Shown: piece by piece, positions 58,501 to 64,000 of the stretch
Layout: the number at the start of each line of letters is the position of its first letter
Position numbering within the stretch: the first letter of the stretch is position 1
Assembly (NCBI RefSeq): GCF_000003815.2
Contig: NC_049988.1
Span: 671,652 to 735,651 of the forward strand
Direction: 5' to 3'
Length of the DNA stretch: 64,000 nt
From: Branchiostoma floridae
Lineage: Eukaryota > Chordata > Leptocardii > Amphioxiformes > Branchiostomatidae
Position numbers and translations under genes: made by a program
Notes under the pieces: generated by a model
Databases searched by the model: none
What the model was told of the DNA's origin: nothing
Seen by the model: the letters and a program-made list of their open reading frames with translations, nothing else

Positions 58501-61327
58501 AGGTCCTAACCCCAAGTATGATTTACGATGCCTTGATTTCTTTTCGATTGTTTTACACTTAAGTCTAGTTAAAATCATAATGGTTTAAAATTGTTCAACG
58601 TAAGAAAATTCTGCAGTCTCCACCCCAAAACTACATGTAGGTAGTGTGATGTCACAAGTATGATATCTTATCATTTACAACTAAGGAATTTCTTGATTTG
58701 TATAATTGATATCTAGTAATGTTTTGTCCTCCCTACATTACTCATTACTTGTGTCACACTAAGTATTGAATTCATTTATTGCCAAAATAATGTAATAATA
58801 AAATACCTTAATCATGCAAAAGTAAGGTTTCATTTGAATAATTTGGTCAACGTTTACAGGAAATAAATAGCAGTTTCCCCCTCTCTGGCTTGCATAGTTA
58901 AATTGAAGACAGGATATGAGATAACTGTTGATGCCTCCTGGGACCTAATACCTTAACTTTTGAGCTGTCAGTGCCATATACAACTTAAAACTTAAAATCT
59001 TTGTAGTCTTAAAGTCAATGTCTTGGTTACAACTCCAATGTCCTTCTGAACACAAAGTGGTAATAACAATCTGGTACTACAATATTTTTCTACAGGAAAG
59101 TGAACAAGTGTTATCGTGGCAAGTCATGCCCTATTGTGGTCCACTGCAGGTAGGATCCTTTGGGTTTTTTTCTAAACCAGAACTTTTTTGAAGAGTACAA
59201 AATGTATTTAAGTTTGTCTTTCATGTGTTTTTCTTTGCTGTATTGACAGGACAGTTTGTATTTCTGTAGTAAATCATAAATGTAATTTTCTTTGATTTTT
59301 GGAGAGTAAGAAATGAACGAAAAATGTCTCTCTGTCTACAGTGATGGTTGTGGGCGTACGGGAACCTACTGCCTGGTCGACATGGTCCTCAACAGGATGA
59401 CTAAGGGTGAGTGTGCCGCAGCTCCACCTTGTGGTTTGTGCTTGCAATGCAGTATGCTGTCAGCCCCCTGACTGTATTGTCTGGTTCTGAAACTTTGTGT
59501 TGCTGTTCACAACTTGCAGTGTCTAGTGGCACATACATGTAGTTCAGCAAGTTTGTTCTGTTCTGTAGTACGGTATATTTTGGAGGTGCTGCCTGCCCTT
59601 CTCATTCGATATTCTCAAGACACTTCCTATATCCTTTATGAAATATGGTGTAGCCCATACCGAGCTGTCCTATCAGGACCTAAAACTCATTGGAACCAGG
59701 CACTTGAGTGAAGCTGCTACTTATTTTAGCCACAGGGATATCCCTTTTTGAGACTATTTTGCCCTACCTACATGAAAGAACATTGACAAAGACAACAATG
59801 CCCCCTAGTATTTTGTAGTATTACTGCAGCTGCAGGGGTTGCATATCCTTGAAACAGATGGCTGAAAAGAACTTGAAACGAACTACATTCCTCTGCTAAA
59901 TCATAAACTTGGCCAGTCAATTCTGTTTTCTTTATTTTCATAGATTTTTGGACTTATTTCTAATGATTTTCTAACCATACCTAGGTGCCAAGGAGATAGA
60001 TATTGCCGCCACCCTGGAGCATATACGTGACCAGAGACCGAACATGGTGAAGAGTAAGGTATGTTTCTGACTGTCTCATTATATGGTACTCCCATAGCCT
60101 TCCTTATTATTTATTAGGCTGCAGGGCACTAGGTTGTTATCCAATTTTTCTAGGGCACCAGGGTTTAACAAATTTTCTAAAAATTCACTTGTCCTATATA
60201 TTGGGTAAGTACATAAAAAATTGACTTGTCCTAAGTAACATTTGGCTTTCGCAAAAGATTGAAGCAAAAAAAATTTGTTTTTTCACTTCCAGTAATGAAA
60301 TTCTTGTACTATTGGCCTTTTTTTTTTATTCTGTGTTGAACAATGCTTGATGCTATGACAGTGAAAATTAACAAGTACAATTTACATATACATATATATC
60401 AAAATCTAACTCATCAAAAAATCATGCACAAAGGAACATGCACTTGCCCGATTAGCAATTATTTCACTTGCCTGGGACAATCGTACTTGCGGACTTGTCC
60501 AACCCTGGGCAAAGTATTGGAACGCTGAGCCCAACCCTCTCCCTTTTACCTCCCCAACTGAAATCAGACACCAATTTTTACACCTGAAGTCAGAAGGCAA
60601 TTAGTGAAATTGTTTGTTTTTTATGTAAATCAAAGTATACTTTCTGTGTTTTAGAAAGTAACACCTGCTTCTGCTGTTCCGTGAAACTTTGATCACAGTC
60701 TACTGTTTCAGAATATTGTTGGTTATGCCAAAAGATCTTTCCCTTCAAATAACATATCATACATTGTCCCCCACATGTACACTTACTGTAAATGACATGC
60801 TACACATGTATACCCAATATGTTGACTTACTCATCCCTATAGATATACAATGTTTGGTTGTACTGTAAGTAGTTGTTATACATGTAGACCTTACAAAAGT
60901 TTTAAAAAAAGTTAAAGTTAAAGTTTGCCCATGCATCTACAGACGCGTAGGGTGGCGCCCATCCCCACTTCGAAGCCCTTGGGCCACACATTTGTGCAAG
61001 CCACTACAGCAGGGGGCTGGTCCGCTGGTAGTGATGTGTGTTTAACTTCCATACTCTTCCTCTTAAGTGCTGAGTGCTAAGAAGAGAAAGCAGCATGTAC
61101 CAGTTTTAGAGTCTTTGGTATGACTCGGCCGGGGATCAAACTCACGACCTACCAAATGCAAGGCGAACACTCTACCCACTAGGCCATTGCACCGGTTACA
61201 AAAGTTACTGTACTAAAAGATTTATTTAAACCAAACTCTCTGAATCCCCCCACAGGACCAGTTTGAGTTTGCGCTGACAGCTGTAGCAGAAGAGGTGAAC
61301 GCCATCTTGAAAGCCCTACCGCAGTAG
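25355..61327 (+). CDS. PTPRN: PTPRN/IA-2-like receptor pseudophosphatase, 3' part of gene (12 exons)
   Basis: Joined coding sequence: 25355-25552, 27176-27306, 39461-39515, 47632-47779, 53965-54038, 54523-54600, 55256-55375, 56058-56224, 59096-59149, 59342-59406, 59985-60058, 61256-61327. All introns begin GT and end AG, phases are consistent, and the total is 1236 nt (411 residues and TAG). Order: short luminal stub, transmembrane helix, about 110-residue juxtamembrane region, then a class I tyrosine phosphatase fold ending in LKALPQ, the C-terminus of vertebrate PTPRN and PTPRN2. Known family role: type I membrane protein of dense-core secretory vesicles, affecting vesicle stability and cargo, with no or very weak phosphatase activity. 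Here the signature reads [10 protein letters not shown] and the general-acid loop WPE, so inactivity is predicted. Signal peptide and luminal exons are missing, so this is partial at the 5' end. The sequence does not decide between PTPRN and PTPRN2; a single pre-duplication co-orthologue is likely. Confidence 0.95.
25581..25992. mobile_element. Fold-back element just after exon A
   Basis: Arms of about 170 bp contain aaccagtttttctcac, gtctgtcagacatcttcctc and its inverse, and ggcgctttcgcggc with gccgcgaaaacgcc. It begins about 30 bp after the exon A donor. Confidence 0.88.
26006..26353. mobile_element. Fold-back element related to the 6561 element
   Basis: Ends GTGACAGTATAATTCCGGAC and the reverse of GTCTGGAATTATACTGTTGC. 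The centre shares gcaattagatgtctct and cccagaattctgg with the 6561 element. Lies in intron 1. Confidence 0.85.
27176..27306 (+). CDS. PTPRN: Exon B: juxtamembrane [10 protein letters not shown] and Ser-rich segment
   Basis: 131 nt, phase 0 in and phase 2 out, acceptor cccccgtgcacag, donor gtaagg. It encodes [10 protein letters not shown], matching the LCRQHMATK stretch of vertebrate IA-2, followed by a Ser/Arg-rich linker ([19 protein letters not shown]) with many possible phosphorylation sites. The last codon (Trp) is split with exon C. The linker is shorter than in mammalian IA-2. In the vertebrate proteins this juxtamembrane region carries sorting and interaction signals. Confidence 0.93.
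27748..27968 (+). repeat. Dispersed repeat shared with 2156-2380
   Basis: Shared blocks in the same order: gagctg, accagtttatt, agtctggacat, acactagca, ctgttgtac and ttgtttgtacagaatctggc. Class unknown. Confidence 0.65.
27969..30692. other. Intron 2 sequence, nothing recognised
   Basis: AT-rich. No clear repeats, RNA genes or exons seen. Confidence 0.45.
30693..31386 (+). repeat. Tandem duplication, period 344 bp
   Basis: Copy one 30693-31036, copy two from 31037. Long shared blocks: caaaggatggatg, gcgatgcatatct, gaattcttgaaagctttgca, aagttggttaagtagtcta and a block ending gatacatgatgtagcg. Indels distinguish the copies. Confidence 0.9.
31864..31896 (+). repeat. GT-rich microsatellite
   Basis: gtgagtgtgagtgagtgtgc followed by a GT run. 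Confidence 0.85.
31897..33409. other. Intron 2 sequence, two CRE consensus sites only
   Basis: TGACGTCA at 32020-32027 and 32759-32766. Nothing else recognised. Confidence 0.5.
33410..33710. other. Possible enhancer or conserved non-coding element, intron 2
   Basis: GC-balanced block with a perfect octamer atttgcat, several TAAT cores (ttaatgacgacg, ccttaatgcat) and no repeat structure. POU and homeodomain sites would suit a neuroendocrine gene. This is inference only. Confidence 0.35.
34840..35270. other. Possible conserved non-coding element, intron 2
   Basis: GC-balanced block with gaataattcagcataattatc, gacaaatgag and gcgttatttgtcacgtc; no repeats seen. Same reasoning as for 33410-33710. 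Confidence 0.3.
35271..38019. other. Intron 2 sequence, nothing recognised
   Basis: AT-rich; no exon, RNA gene or clear repeat seen. Confidence 0.45.
38020..38180. mobile_element. CTGTAAATGCA-type MITE, copy 3
   Basis: aactgtaaacgcatttaag at the left, gcgaacatttctgcat and ctgcagta at the right. In intron 2. Confidence 0.75.
39461..39515 (+). CDS. PTPRN: Exon C: 55-nt exon encoding EEP...NMDISTGH
   Basis: Small exon, acceptor tgttgttatag, donor gtaagg. With the two bases carried from exon B it gives [19 protein letters not shown]. This aligns with [20 protein letters not shown] of vertebrate IA-2, a highly conserved block just before the phosphatase domain. It is flanked by 12.2-kb and 8.1-kb introns, so its inclusion depends on recognising a very short exon; skipping would shift frame, since 55 is not a multiple of 3. 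Confidence 0.93.
39580..39790. repeat. Dispersed repeat with a CRE, copy near exon C
   Basis: Shares accagtctttgtcaaggga and tgacgtcacgttatgcagat with 47270-47460; a shorter relative is at 48680-48810. It begins about 65 bp after the exon C donor. Confidence 0.7.
39905..40100 (-). mobile_element. SINE with tRNA-like head and Deu-like body
   Basis: On the minus strand: gtggcttggctggcggac and gatcgagaggtcacaggtcc as a degenerate tRNA head, then gtgtctttgggaaggcac and ccaggtgtaaaaatgggtac. The body resembles the Deu-SINE core as I recall it. Confidence 0.5.
40391..40458. repeat. Terminal palindrome, left end of the 4.4-kb element
   Basis: Sequence from GGGCTGCACGAGC to GCTCGTACAGCCC is a near-perfect palindrome around GGAGCTCTACAGAGC, with two copies of CCTCCATGGAGG. 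It could form a hairpin or cruciform. Confidence 0.85.
40590..41325 (+). repeat. Left satellite array, period 120-122 bp
   Basis: GAGCCGATAGCTGATCAAGC-type unit starts are at 40672, 40792, 40912, 41033, 41155 and 41276, so five full units and partial ends. From the third unit on, copies alternate between a ...ACTGTAAAACAAAACAC form and a ...ACTGTAAACAACA form. Confidence 0.92.
41940..42260 (+). repeat. Internal module copy 1 of the 4.4-kb element
   Basis: Starts near aacaacccattcattgaatg and includes agcagctggctgac, ctttccaagcaga and ggtcctaccggca. The same order of blocks recurs at 42715-43030 and, inverted and partial, at 43141-43306. Confidence 0.8.
42715..43030 (+). repeat. Internal module copy 2 of the 4.4-kb element
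   Basis: Direct, diverged copy of the 41940-42260 module: shared blocks include aacaacccgttcattgaatg, acagctggctgact, ctttccaagcagaggttggt and ggtcctaccggcacatg. Confidence 0.8.
43141..43306 (-). repeat. Internal module copy 3, inverted and partial
   Basis: Reverse complement of the first half of the other two modules: ccagtcagccagc, ttagcacggaggtgcgaac and ttcattcaataaacgggttg. Confidence 0.8.
43551..43591. repeat. Perfect-stem hairpin in the 4.4-kb element
   Basis: atacactcacgctcttc, a ctac loop, then gaagagcgcgagtgtat: a 17-bp stem with one mismatch. A GC dinucleotide run (gcgcgcgcgcgcg) lies upstream near 43396-43411. Confidence 0.75.
43890..44640 (-). repeat. Right satellite array, inverted, period 120-121 bp
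   Basis: Same unit on the other strand, with GCTATCGGCTC ends at 43910, 44030, 44151, 44271, 44392, 44512 and 44633: six full units. TTTTGTTTTACAG and TTTGTTGTTTACAG variants alternate strictly, giving a ~241-bp dimer as the true repeat. Confidence 0.93.
44759..44818. repeat. Terminal palindrome, right end of the 4.4-kb element
   Basis: GCACGAGCAACC...GGTTGCTCGTGC palindrome, again with two CCTCCATGGAGG blocks. It mirrors the left terminal palindrome. Confidence 0.85.
44838..47269. other. Intron 3 sequence, nothing recognised
   Basis: AT-rich except for a GC-richer patch at 44870-45100. No exon supported. Confidence 0.45.
47270..47460. repeat. Dispersed repeat with a CRE, copy before exon D
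   Basis: Contains cagtctttgtcaaggaatga and tgacgtcatgttatgcagat. Homologous to 39580-39790. Confidence 0.7.
47632..47779 (+). CDS. PTPRN: Exon D: start of the phosphatase-like domain
   Basis: 148 nt, phase 0 in and phase 1 out, acceptor cttttgttcctcag, donor gtaagt. It encodes [18 protein letters not shown] and on to [18 protein letters not shown] and DRLEKEW match the alpha1 helices of the IA-2 phosphatase domain. KNR is the start of the phosphotyrosine-recognition loop (KNRY in active PTPs; here [10 protein letters not shown], as vertebrate IA-2 also has residues between KNR and PYDH). A fold-back repeat begins about 20 bp after its donor. Confidence 0.95.
47797..48371 (-). mobile_element. 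Fold-back element, copy 2, beside exon D
   Basis: Reverse-complement relative of the 754-1331 element: fold-back part first, then the outer part ending ttttagtgtgaaggcc. It begins about 20 bp after the exon D donor. Confidence 0.85.
48895..49425. mobile_element. Element with a 27-bp minisatellite interior
   Basis: The left part, taccaccagacaaatttta-like (attacctacaccagacaaat), and the right part, gtgcaggtagacaccagaaa, match the ends of the element at 52331-52612. The middle is replaced by a minisatellite. Confidence 0.65.
48942..49385. repeat. 27-bp minisatellite, about 16 copies
   Basis: Unit ccctgtccctggtgctgaat plus acaccat; some copies are 21 or 24 bp. All lengths are multiples of 3 and the unit lacks stops in several frames, so long repetitive reading frames appear on both strands by chance. 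Confidence 0.93.
49477..49649. mobile_element. hAT-like MITE fragment, same family
   Basis: Shares agcttagtctaccag and gcatgcc..agacc with the 18158 copy and ends GGCGACAACCCTG. Left TIR missing. Confidence 0.65.
51593..51782. mobile_element. CTGTAAATGCA-type MITE, copy 4
   Basis: TACTGTAAATGC...GCATTTACAGTA. Interior has cgcggtggatctaac and tccaccgcgaac. In intron 4. Confidence 0.88.
52331..52612. mobile_element. 282-bp MITE with repeated TGCAGGTA words
   Basis: Left end cactggtgcaggtaacattg...acctgtaccagacaaatttt returns inverted at the right (accagaaatacctgcacag...ttttacctgcactaacctg), about 57 bp of diverged TIR. Confidence 0.7.
52613..53964. other. Intron 4 sequence, nothing recognised
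   Basis: AT-rich. A 135-codon open frame at 53221-53628 has no recognisable motif or coding bias. Confidence 0.45.
53965..54038 (+). CDS. PTPRN: Exon E: YDHSR...ADYINAS
   Basis: 74 nt, phase 1 in and phase 0 out, acceptor ttttttgcttcacag, donor gtaagt. It encodes (Y)[11 protein letters not shown]...[16 protein letters not shown] and DYINAS are core PTP motifs (PYDHxR and DYINAS/DYINA), contributing the phosphotyrosine loop and a buried beta strand. Confidence 0.95.
54523..54600 (+). CDS. PTPRN: Exon [10 protein letters not shown] motif
   Basis: 78 nt, phase 0 at both ends, acceptor tgtacctcccacag, donor gtgtgt. It encodes [20 protein letters not shown] and [15 protein letters not shown] and DFWQ are invariant in tyrosine phosphatases (YIAxQGPL, TxxDFW). 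The exon end at DFWQ matches the usual PTP gene structure. Confidence 0.95.
54688..54712 (+). repeat. (ATAGAT)n microsatellite
   Basis: Short run of about four units after exon F. Confidence 0.8.
55020..55180 (-). mobile_element. tRNA-headed SINE copy, intron 6
   Basis: Minus strand: ccctgtggctcaacaggtag then cagcctctcagttgagctc, an A-box-like head. A related copy is at 59620-59750. Ends are not sharp. Confidence 0.5.
55256..55375 (+). CDS. PTPRN: Exon [14 protein letters not shown] to YHIYE
   Basis: 120 nt, phase 0 at both ends, donor gtgtgc. It encodes [13 protein letters not shown], the conserved MVWE...IVML strand of PTPs, then a divergent loop ([12 protein letters not shown]) and [15 protein letters not shown], matching RYWPDEGASLYHVYE in vertebrate IA-2. 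The acceptor is preceded by a (GTT)n run, so the pyrimidine tract is U/G-mixed instead of U/C. Confidence 0.94.
55684..56090 (+). repeat. 70-bp tandem repeat of a 3' splice site plus exon start, six copies
   Basis: Six copies with acceptor AG followed by coding starts at 55708, 55778, 55848, 55918, 55988 and 56058, spaced exactly 70 bp. Each unit is 33 coding bases ([11 protein letters not shown]) followed by 37 intronic bases ending tgttgatttgcag. The copies are almost identical; the 55918 unit has one visible change (gaaaattt for gaacattt). The first copy has a shortened upstream part that lacks the ccacttgttg stretch. Units 1-5 run from the coding part into TGTGTGAAGTGA, an in-frame stop. 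Unit 6 continues into exon H. Confidence 0.95.
56058..56224 (+). CDS. PTPRN: Exon [14 protein letters not shown] to WPEGG and FRR
   Basis: 167 nt, phase 0 in and phase 2 out, acceptor gttgatttgcag, donor gtgggc. It starts [19 protein letters not shown], nearly identical to the vertebrate family, continues with [19 protein letters not shown] and ends LLEFRR. The general-acid loop is WPE at 56172-56180 (about residue 309 of the window's protein): Glu replaces the Asp of active PTPs, while human IA-2 has Ala there. The first 33 bases and the acceptor are also present in five tandem copies upstream, so five decoy 3' splice sites precede the real one. This last acceptor is the only one that leaves the frame open. 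Confidence 0.96.
56440..56690 (-). mobile_element. tRNA-Ala-like SINE, old copy, intron 8
   Basis: Diverged relative of the SINE at 60902-61195: shares ccaaatgctgagtgcgaagcagag, here split by changes, then gcatgtacca, gggatcaaactcac, gcaaggcgaa and taccca. TSDs not found. Confidence 0.7.
56831..57917. mobile_element. 1.09-kb non-autonomous DNA transposon, intron 8
   Basis: TAACGGGAGGGGGCCATACT at the left and AGTATGGCCCCCTCCCGTTA at the right, perfect over 20 bp. The terminal TA may be a TA target site. The interior is GC-richer than its flanks and includes cggcttgcg, gcggggccccg and several CGTTC words. No transposase frame recognised. Confidence 0.88.
57918..59095. other. Intron 8 sequence, nothing recognised
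   Basis: AT-rich, no clear repeats or exons. Confidence 0.45.
59096..59149 (+). CDS. PTPRN: Exon [18 protein letters not shown]
   Basis: 54 nt, phase 2 in and phase 2 out, acceptor atttttctacag, donor gtagga. It encodes (R)[17 protein letters not shown] and two bases of the next Ser codon. The Cys of VVHCS is the position of the catalytic nucleophile in active PTPs and is kept here, as in all IA-2 proteins. Confidence 0.95.
59342..59406 (+). CDS. PTPRN: Exon J: P-loop DGCGRTG
   Basis: 65 nt, phase 2 in and phase 1 out, acceptor tctgtctacag, donor gtgagt. It completes the signature as [10 protein letters not shown] (about residues 340-349) and continues [15 protein letters not shown]. Asp at 59343-59345 replaces the Ala of active HCSAGxGRTG; the same A-to-D change in human IA-2 removes activity. 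The following Cys is Ala in the human proteins. The signature Arg and Thr are kept. Confidence 0.96.
59620..59750 (-). mobile_element. tRNA-headed SINE copy, intron 10
   Basis: Minus strand: gggatatccctgtggctaaa then agtagcagcttcactcaag. Same family as 55020-55180. Confidence 0.5.
59985..60058 (+). CDS. PTPRN: Exon [19 protein letters not shown]
   Basis: 74 nt, phase 1 in and phase 0 out, acceptor aaccatacctag, donor gtatgt. It encodes (G)[18 protein letters not shown] and NMVKSK. Start [12 protein letters not shown] is closest to PTPRN2, which has AKEID where PTPRN has VKEID. DQRP holds the Q-loop Gln of PTPs. Confidence 0.95.
60159..60507. mobile_element. hAT-like MITE, intron 11
   Basis: CAGGGTTTAAC...cacttgtcc on the left, ggacttgtccAACCCTG on the right. 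The block ttcacttccag.aatg.aattctt.t is shared with 21325-21410, a partial relative. Confidence 0.7.
60902..61195 (-). mobile_element. tRNA-Ala-like SINE with perfect 11-bp TSD
   Basis: Read on the minus strand: head caatggcctagtgggtagag (A box), loop with TGC in place of an anticodon, B box gagtttgatcccc, a ~200-bp body, then an (ACTTTA)-type tail ending in T/A runs. TSD TTACAAAAGTT at 60891-60901 and 61196-61206. It sits 60 bp before exon L. Confidence 0.88.
61256..61327 (+). CDS. PTPRN: Exon L: terminal exon, [15 protein letters not shown]-stop
   Basis: 72 nt including TAG at 61325-61327, acceptor gaatccccccacag. It encodes [20 protein letters not shown] and LPQ, essentially identical to the C-terminus of human PTPRN and PTPRN2. 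The 3'UTR follows. A SINE with intact TSDs ends 50 bp upstream of this exon. Confidence 0.96.
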   Translation, partial: DQFEFALTAVAEEVNAILKALPQ

Positions 61328-62781
61328 CGCTAACAAACAGAACTGTGGACGACGAGTCATGCTGGAAGAACGTTTCCTGACTTACCTACAAGTCGTGTCA
61401 AGAGAACTCTTCAAGATACAAACCTTTGCCTAGTTGTTTGGTCCGACATACCATGTAGGAGCTGTGACTGTAAGAATGAGAGTATTCATGTCTTCTTGGT
61501 ACTAGGAGTTTCCAAGATTCTTTCCTTACATGTAAGTCATCATGTTTATTGCCTTCAACTTCCAGAGGGCTGTGAAAAATGCACAACGCTCATACAGAAA
61601 CCCAACCTCCTCAATTACTTTATTACTAGACAATGATACTTCAATTGCCAAACATTGCCCAACAAAAAAGCTCTTTAAAGGTATAATTGTGGAATTTGGT
61701 GCCAAAAACTGCAAATATCGTGAATTTGAAAATCTCCATTCAGATGACATGACATCTGTAACTTACTTTCAACATATTCACATCATTATTTAAGATTGCA
61801 GGTGGTAAACAATGCAAAAGCACGCCACATCAAGTCCTACCAAAAATGGCCAGCCAAAAGTAAGCAGAATGTACATTTAAAGCCAAATTTGAGCAAACCA
61901 CAGAATGTAAGGAGACTTTCAATCAACTGTTGCGGTTAGAGGTCTTGGAAACTTTGTGAGGGTTCATGTATCACAGAAAAACTCCACATATGGACTATTG
62001 ACAATCTTCAGTAACAATTTGTGCAAACTACCAAATGCATTTGAGCACATTCTTTTTATTTCTGTCTGTTAACAGAAAGTTGGACAAAGTTGAACAAAAC
62101 GGTAAACAACTGAAAAGCCTTGGGAATTGTGCATATTTCAAGATGTTTTCACAGCACAATGTTGCATTCTTACACTGTTAATATCGCTGAATATCATTTT
62201 ACAATATGGTATGGAAGCCCAACTCATACTCATAATGTATAAATATGACAAAAATCAATGACTCTATTTCTATGTTTGGATAATTGCTCTGATACTGCAA
62301 TATATACCTTTAAAAATACTCTGTCACCTCTCAGAGGATGAACTGAACATAATTATAATAATTGTGTTTCTTAATGTGACACAGGTTTCGACTGCCAAAT
62401 GAATCAATACTTTCTGTTAGATTTGCATGGAGAGAATCTTGGAACCCTAGTAACCACTGTGGTGTAAAATGTGGCTGAATTCAGGAACAGATTTAAACAG
62501 ACTGTAGGTAGTAAAAAGAGACCAGATCTGAACTCCAGGTAGTGGATAAAAAAACTTCAGAAAGATTCATCTCAGAGAACTAAAGACTGAAAACCTGTGA
62601 TTGTAGTAGACTGAGGAGTTAGTGACACATGTGCAGGCTCTAGAGGGCAGGCATATCTAGATAGGGAGTGACGTGTAAAGGAATCCGTGGTTTTGAGATG
62701 GTTTTTGTTGTTCGCTGCGTCAATGTGTCAAAGTCAGGACTTGTGCAGACTGCAGGCTTACATGTATGTGTTAGTCACTTC
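61328..62781 (+). other. Probable 3'UTR and downstream sequence
   Basis: AT-rich sequence directly after the stop codon. I saw no canonical AATAAA or ATTAAA signal here by eye, so the polyadenylation site cannot be placed. No further gene was recognised to the window end. Confidence 0.4.
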
Positions 62782-63331
62782 CAGGGCTGTCTCCAGGACC
62801 CATCTTTCTGTCACGAGACGGAAATTTGCTTCCGTAATAACTTCATCAGGTTGACAATTATTCATATAGTAAGGTTCTTTAGGCACAACCAAGGAGTACT
62901 TACTTCCAACGTTTTGATAGTGAGGAAAACAGAAGAACACAGTGGATTAAGGAGTCAGTCTGGATCAGAAAGTCAGCTCCAGTCATGAACAGAGATGAGG
63001 GGGGATACAAGCTGAGTCACGTTTGGGACGGCATTCTTGCTGCTGCAGCGCCACCTACATTGGTAGAAGTAGTAGCAAGAAGTAGTTTCCAGCCATTCTA
63101 CCCTCAGCTGATGATGGTGTCTGATAGACATCGATACGTCAGAAGTAAGTACTCCTTGCTTGTGCCTAAAGAACCTTACTATAGGAAATTTGCTTGTTTG
63201 AACAGAAAATAATTTTACCCCATCCGTCCCAAAAATGATATGAAACTGTTGAAAATGTACTTGATAAGCCAAAAATCATCAACTCCCAAACAATGAAAGG
63301 AGGGAAGAAAGTTGAGCTGGAGACAGCCCTG
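62782..63331. mobile_element. 550-bp hAT-like element downstream of the gene
   Basis: CAGGGCTGTCTCCAG and CTGGAGACAGCCCTG. Flanks GTCACTTC (62774-62781) and GCCACCTC (63332-63339) match 6 of 8. A second inverted pair lies inside (aaggttctttaggcacaa near 62871 and ttgtgcctaaagaacctt ending near 63178). Confidence 0.85.
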
Positions 63332-63339
63332 GCCACCTC

Positions 63340-64000
63340 ACCATCATCTTTCTCATGTGACCTTCTCCACATGCCCGATACAGCGTCTATCTCTACAAGC
63401 TTTTTGACGAAGAACACATACTGCAAGACTACAAAATATAACCTACCCCAAAACATCCCTGTTCACATACAAACATGGCACATTCCATACCTAATCTTAC
63501 AGACAGCTGACAAAGCCTGATAGTTTGTTAGATCGACAAGTCAAATTCTAAATTATATAAAGATGCCAGGAATTTTTCACAAGATCCCCACCTTCATGGC
63601 ATTCCATTCTACACACAGCTGTTACCTTAGAATATTTGCACCTGGCAGTCGGACATATTTTAGAACAGAAATATTGAAGATGCGGGAAGACAAAAAGGAA
63701 ACAAAAGAAAGCTATTTTTGTACATAGCCCTGTAAGAAAAGGTTTAAACATGCTGCATGCACTGATCAATCTCTATATAAAGCTGTAAAGATATGAGCTG
63801 GGTTTGGGGAAAATTCAGGCTATAAGAAACTAAGCATTGAACGATTCCGTTCATAGAAAACAGTCATTTTGAAACTGGCTACCAGTGGTAATTAGATACT
63901 TCTTGACCAATCAAAAATTAGAAGACATGATACTGGTAAAACTGAAATTTGATTGGCCAATGAGTTGTCCTAACTAACTAATGAGAATATCAGATTCTAT
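63340..64000. other. Downstream sequence, nothing recognised
   Basis: AT-rich, no gene or repeat structure recognised to the window end. Confidence 0.45.

Noticed and set aside
61137-61195. A functional tRNA-Ala gene
   Set aside because: It is the head of a SINE with body, tail and TSD, not a free cloverleaf.
1-64000. CRISPR arrays, bacterial operons or phage genes
   Set aside because: Spliced introns, SINEs and MITEs show animal nuclear DNA; none of the tandem repeats has spacer-repeat structure.

Overview
This is animal nuclear DNA, AT-rich and dominated by introns and repeats, holding the 3' part of one split gene on the + strand. Twelve exons between 25355 and 61327 join without a phase error into 411 residues plus a stop. 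They encode the transmembrane segment and the whole cytoplasmic part of an IA-2/phogrin-type receptor tyrosine phosphatase-like protein (PTPRN/PTPRN2 family), a dense-core-vesicle membrane protein of neuroendocrine cells. Repeat style (TIR elements with TACTGTAAATGC ends, tRNA-headed SINEs, many ACATGTA words) and the strongly vertebrate-like C-terminus suggest a marine invertebrate deuterostome, most likely amphioxus (Branchiostoma). That species call is inference. The exons for the signal peptide and luminal domain were not found and are probably upstream of the window.

Layout: 1-25354 has no recognisable exon and is probably a large upstream intron; it carries many short non-autonomous DNA transposons, several with intact terminal inverted repeats (TIRs) and target-site duplications (TSDs). 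The gene then runs: transmembrane exon (25355), juxtamembrane exons (27176, 39461, 47632), then a compact phosphatase-like domain in eight exons (53965-61327). Introns 2, 3 and 4 are 12.2, 8.1 and 6.2 kb; the later ones are mostly under 1.3 kb. After the stop come about 2.7 kb of 3'UTR or downstream DNA with another hAT-like element.

The phosphatase domain keeps its fold motifs ([30 protein letters not shown]). It also carries the family's inactivating change HCSDG for HCSAG, and has WPE in place of WPD, so it is predicted to be a pseudophosphatase like its vertebrate relatives.

The most unusual features are structural. (1) Just before exon 8, a 70-bp unit made of the 3' splice site plus the first 33 coding bases is present six times in tandem; only the last copy continues into the exon. 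(2) Intron 3 holds a 4.4-kb element with an apparent 8-bp TSD, palindromic ends, and two facing arrays of a ~120-bp satellite with an alternating dimer pattern. (3) A 1.85-kb hAT-like element at 15838-17682 carries a GC-richer, CCAAT-box-rich, promoter-like segment. (4) Fold-back elements sit within about 30 bp of two exon donors. (5) A MITE with a perfect 9-bp TSD splits one copy of a tandem duplication, which gives the order of events.
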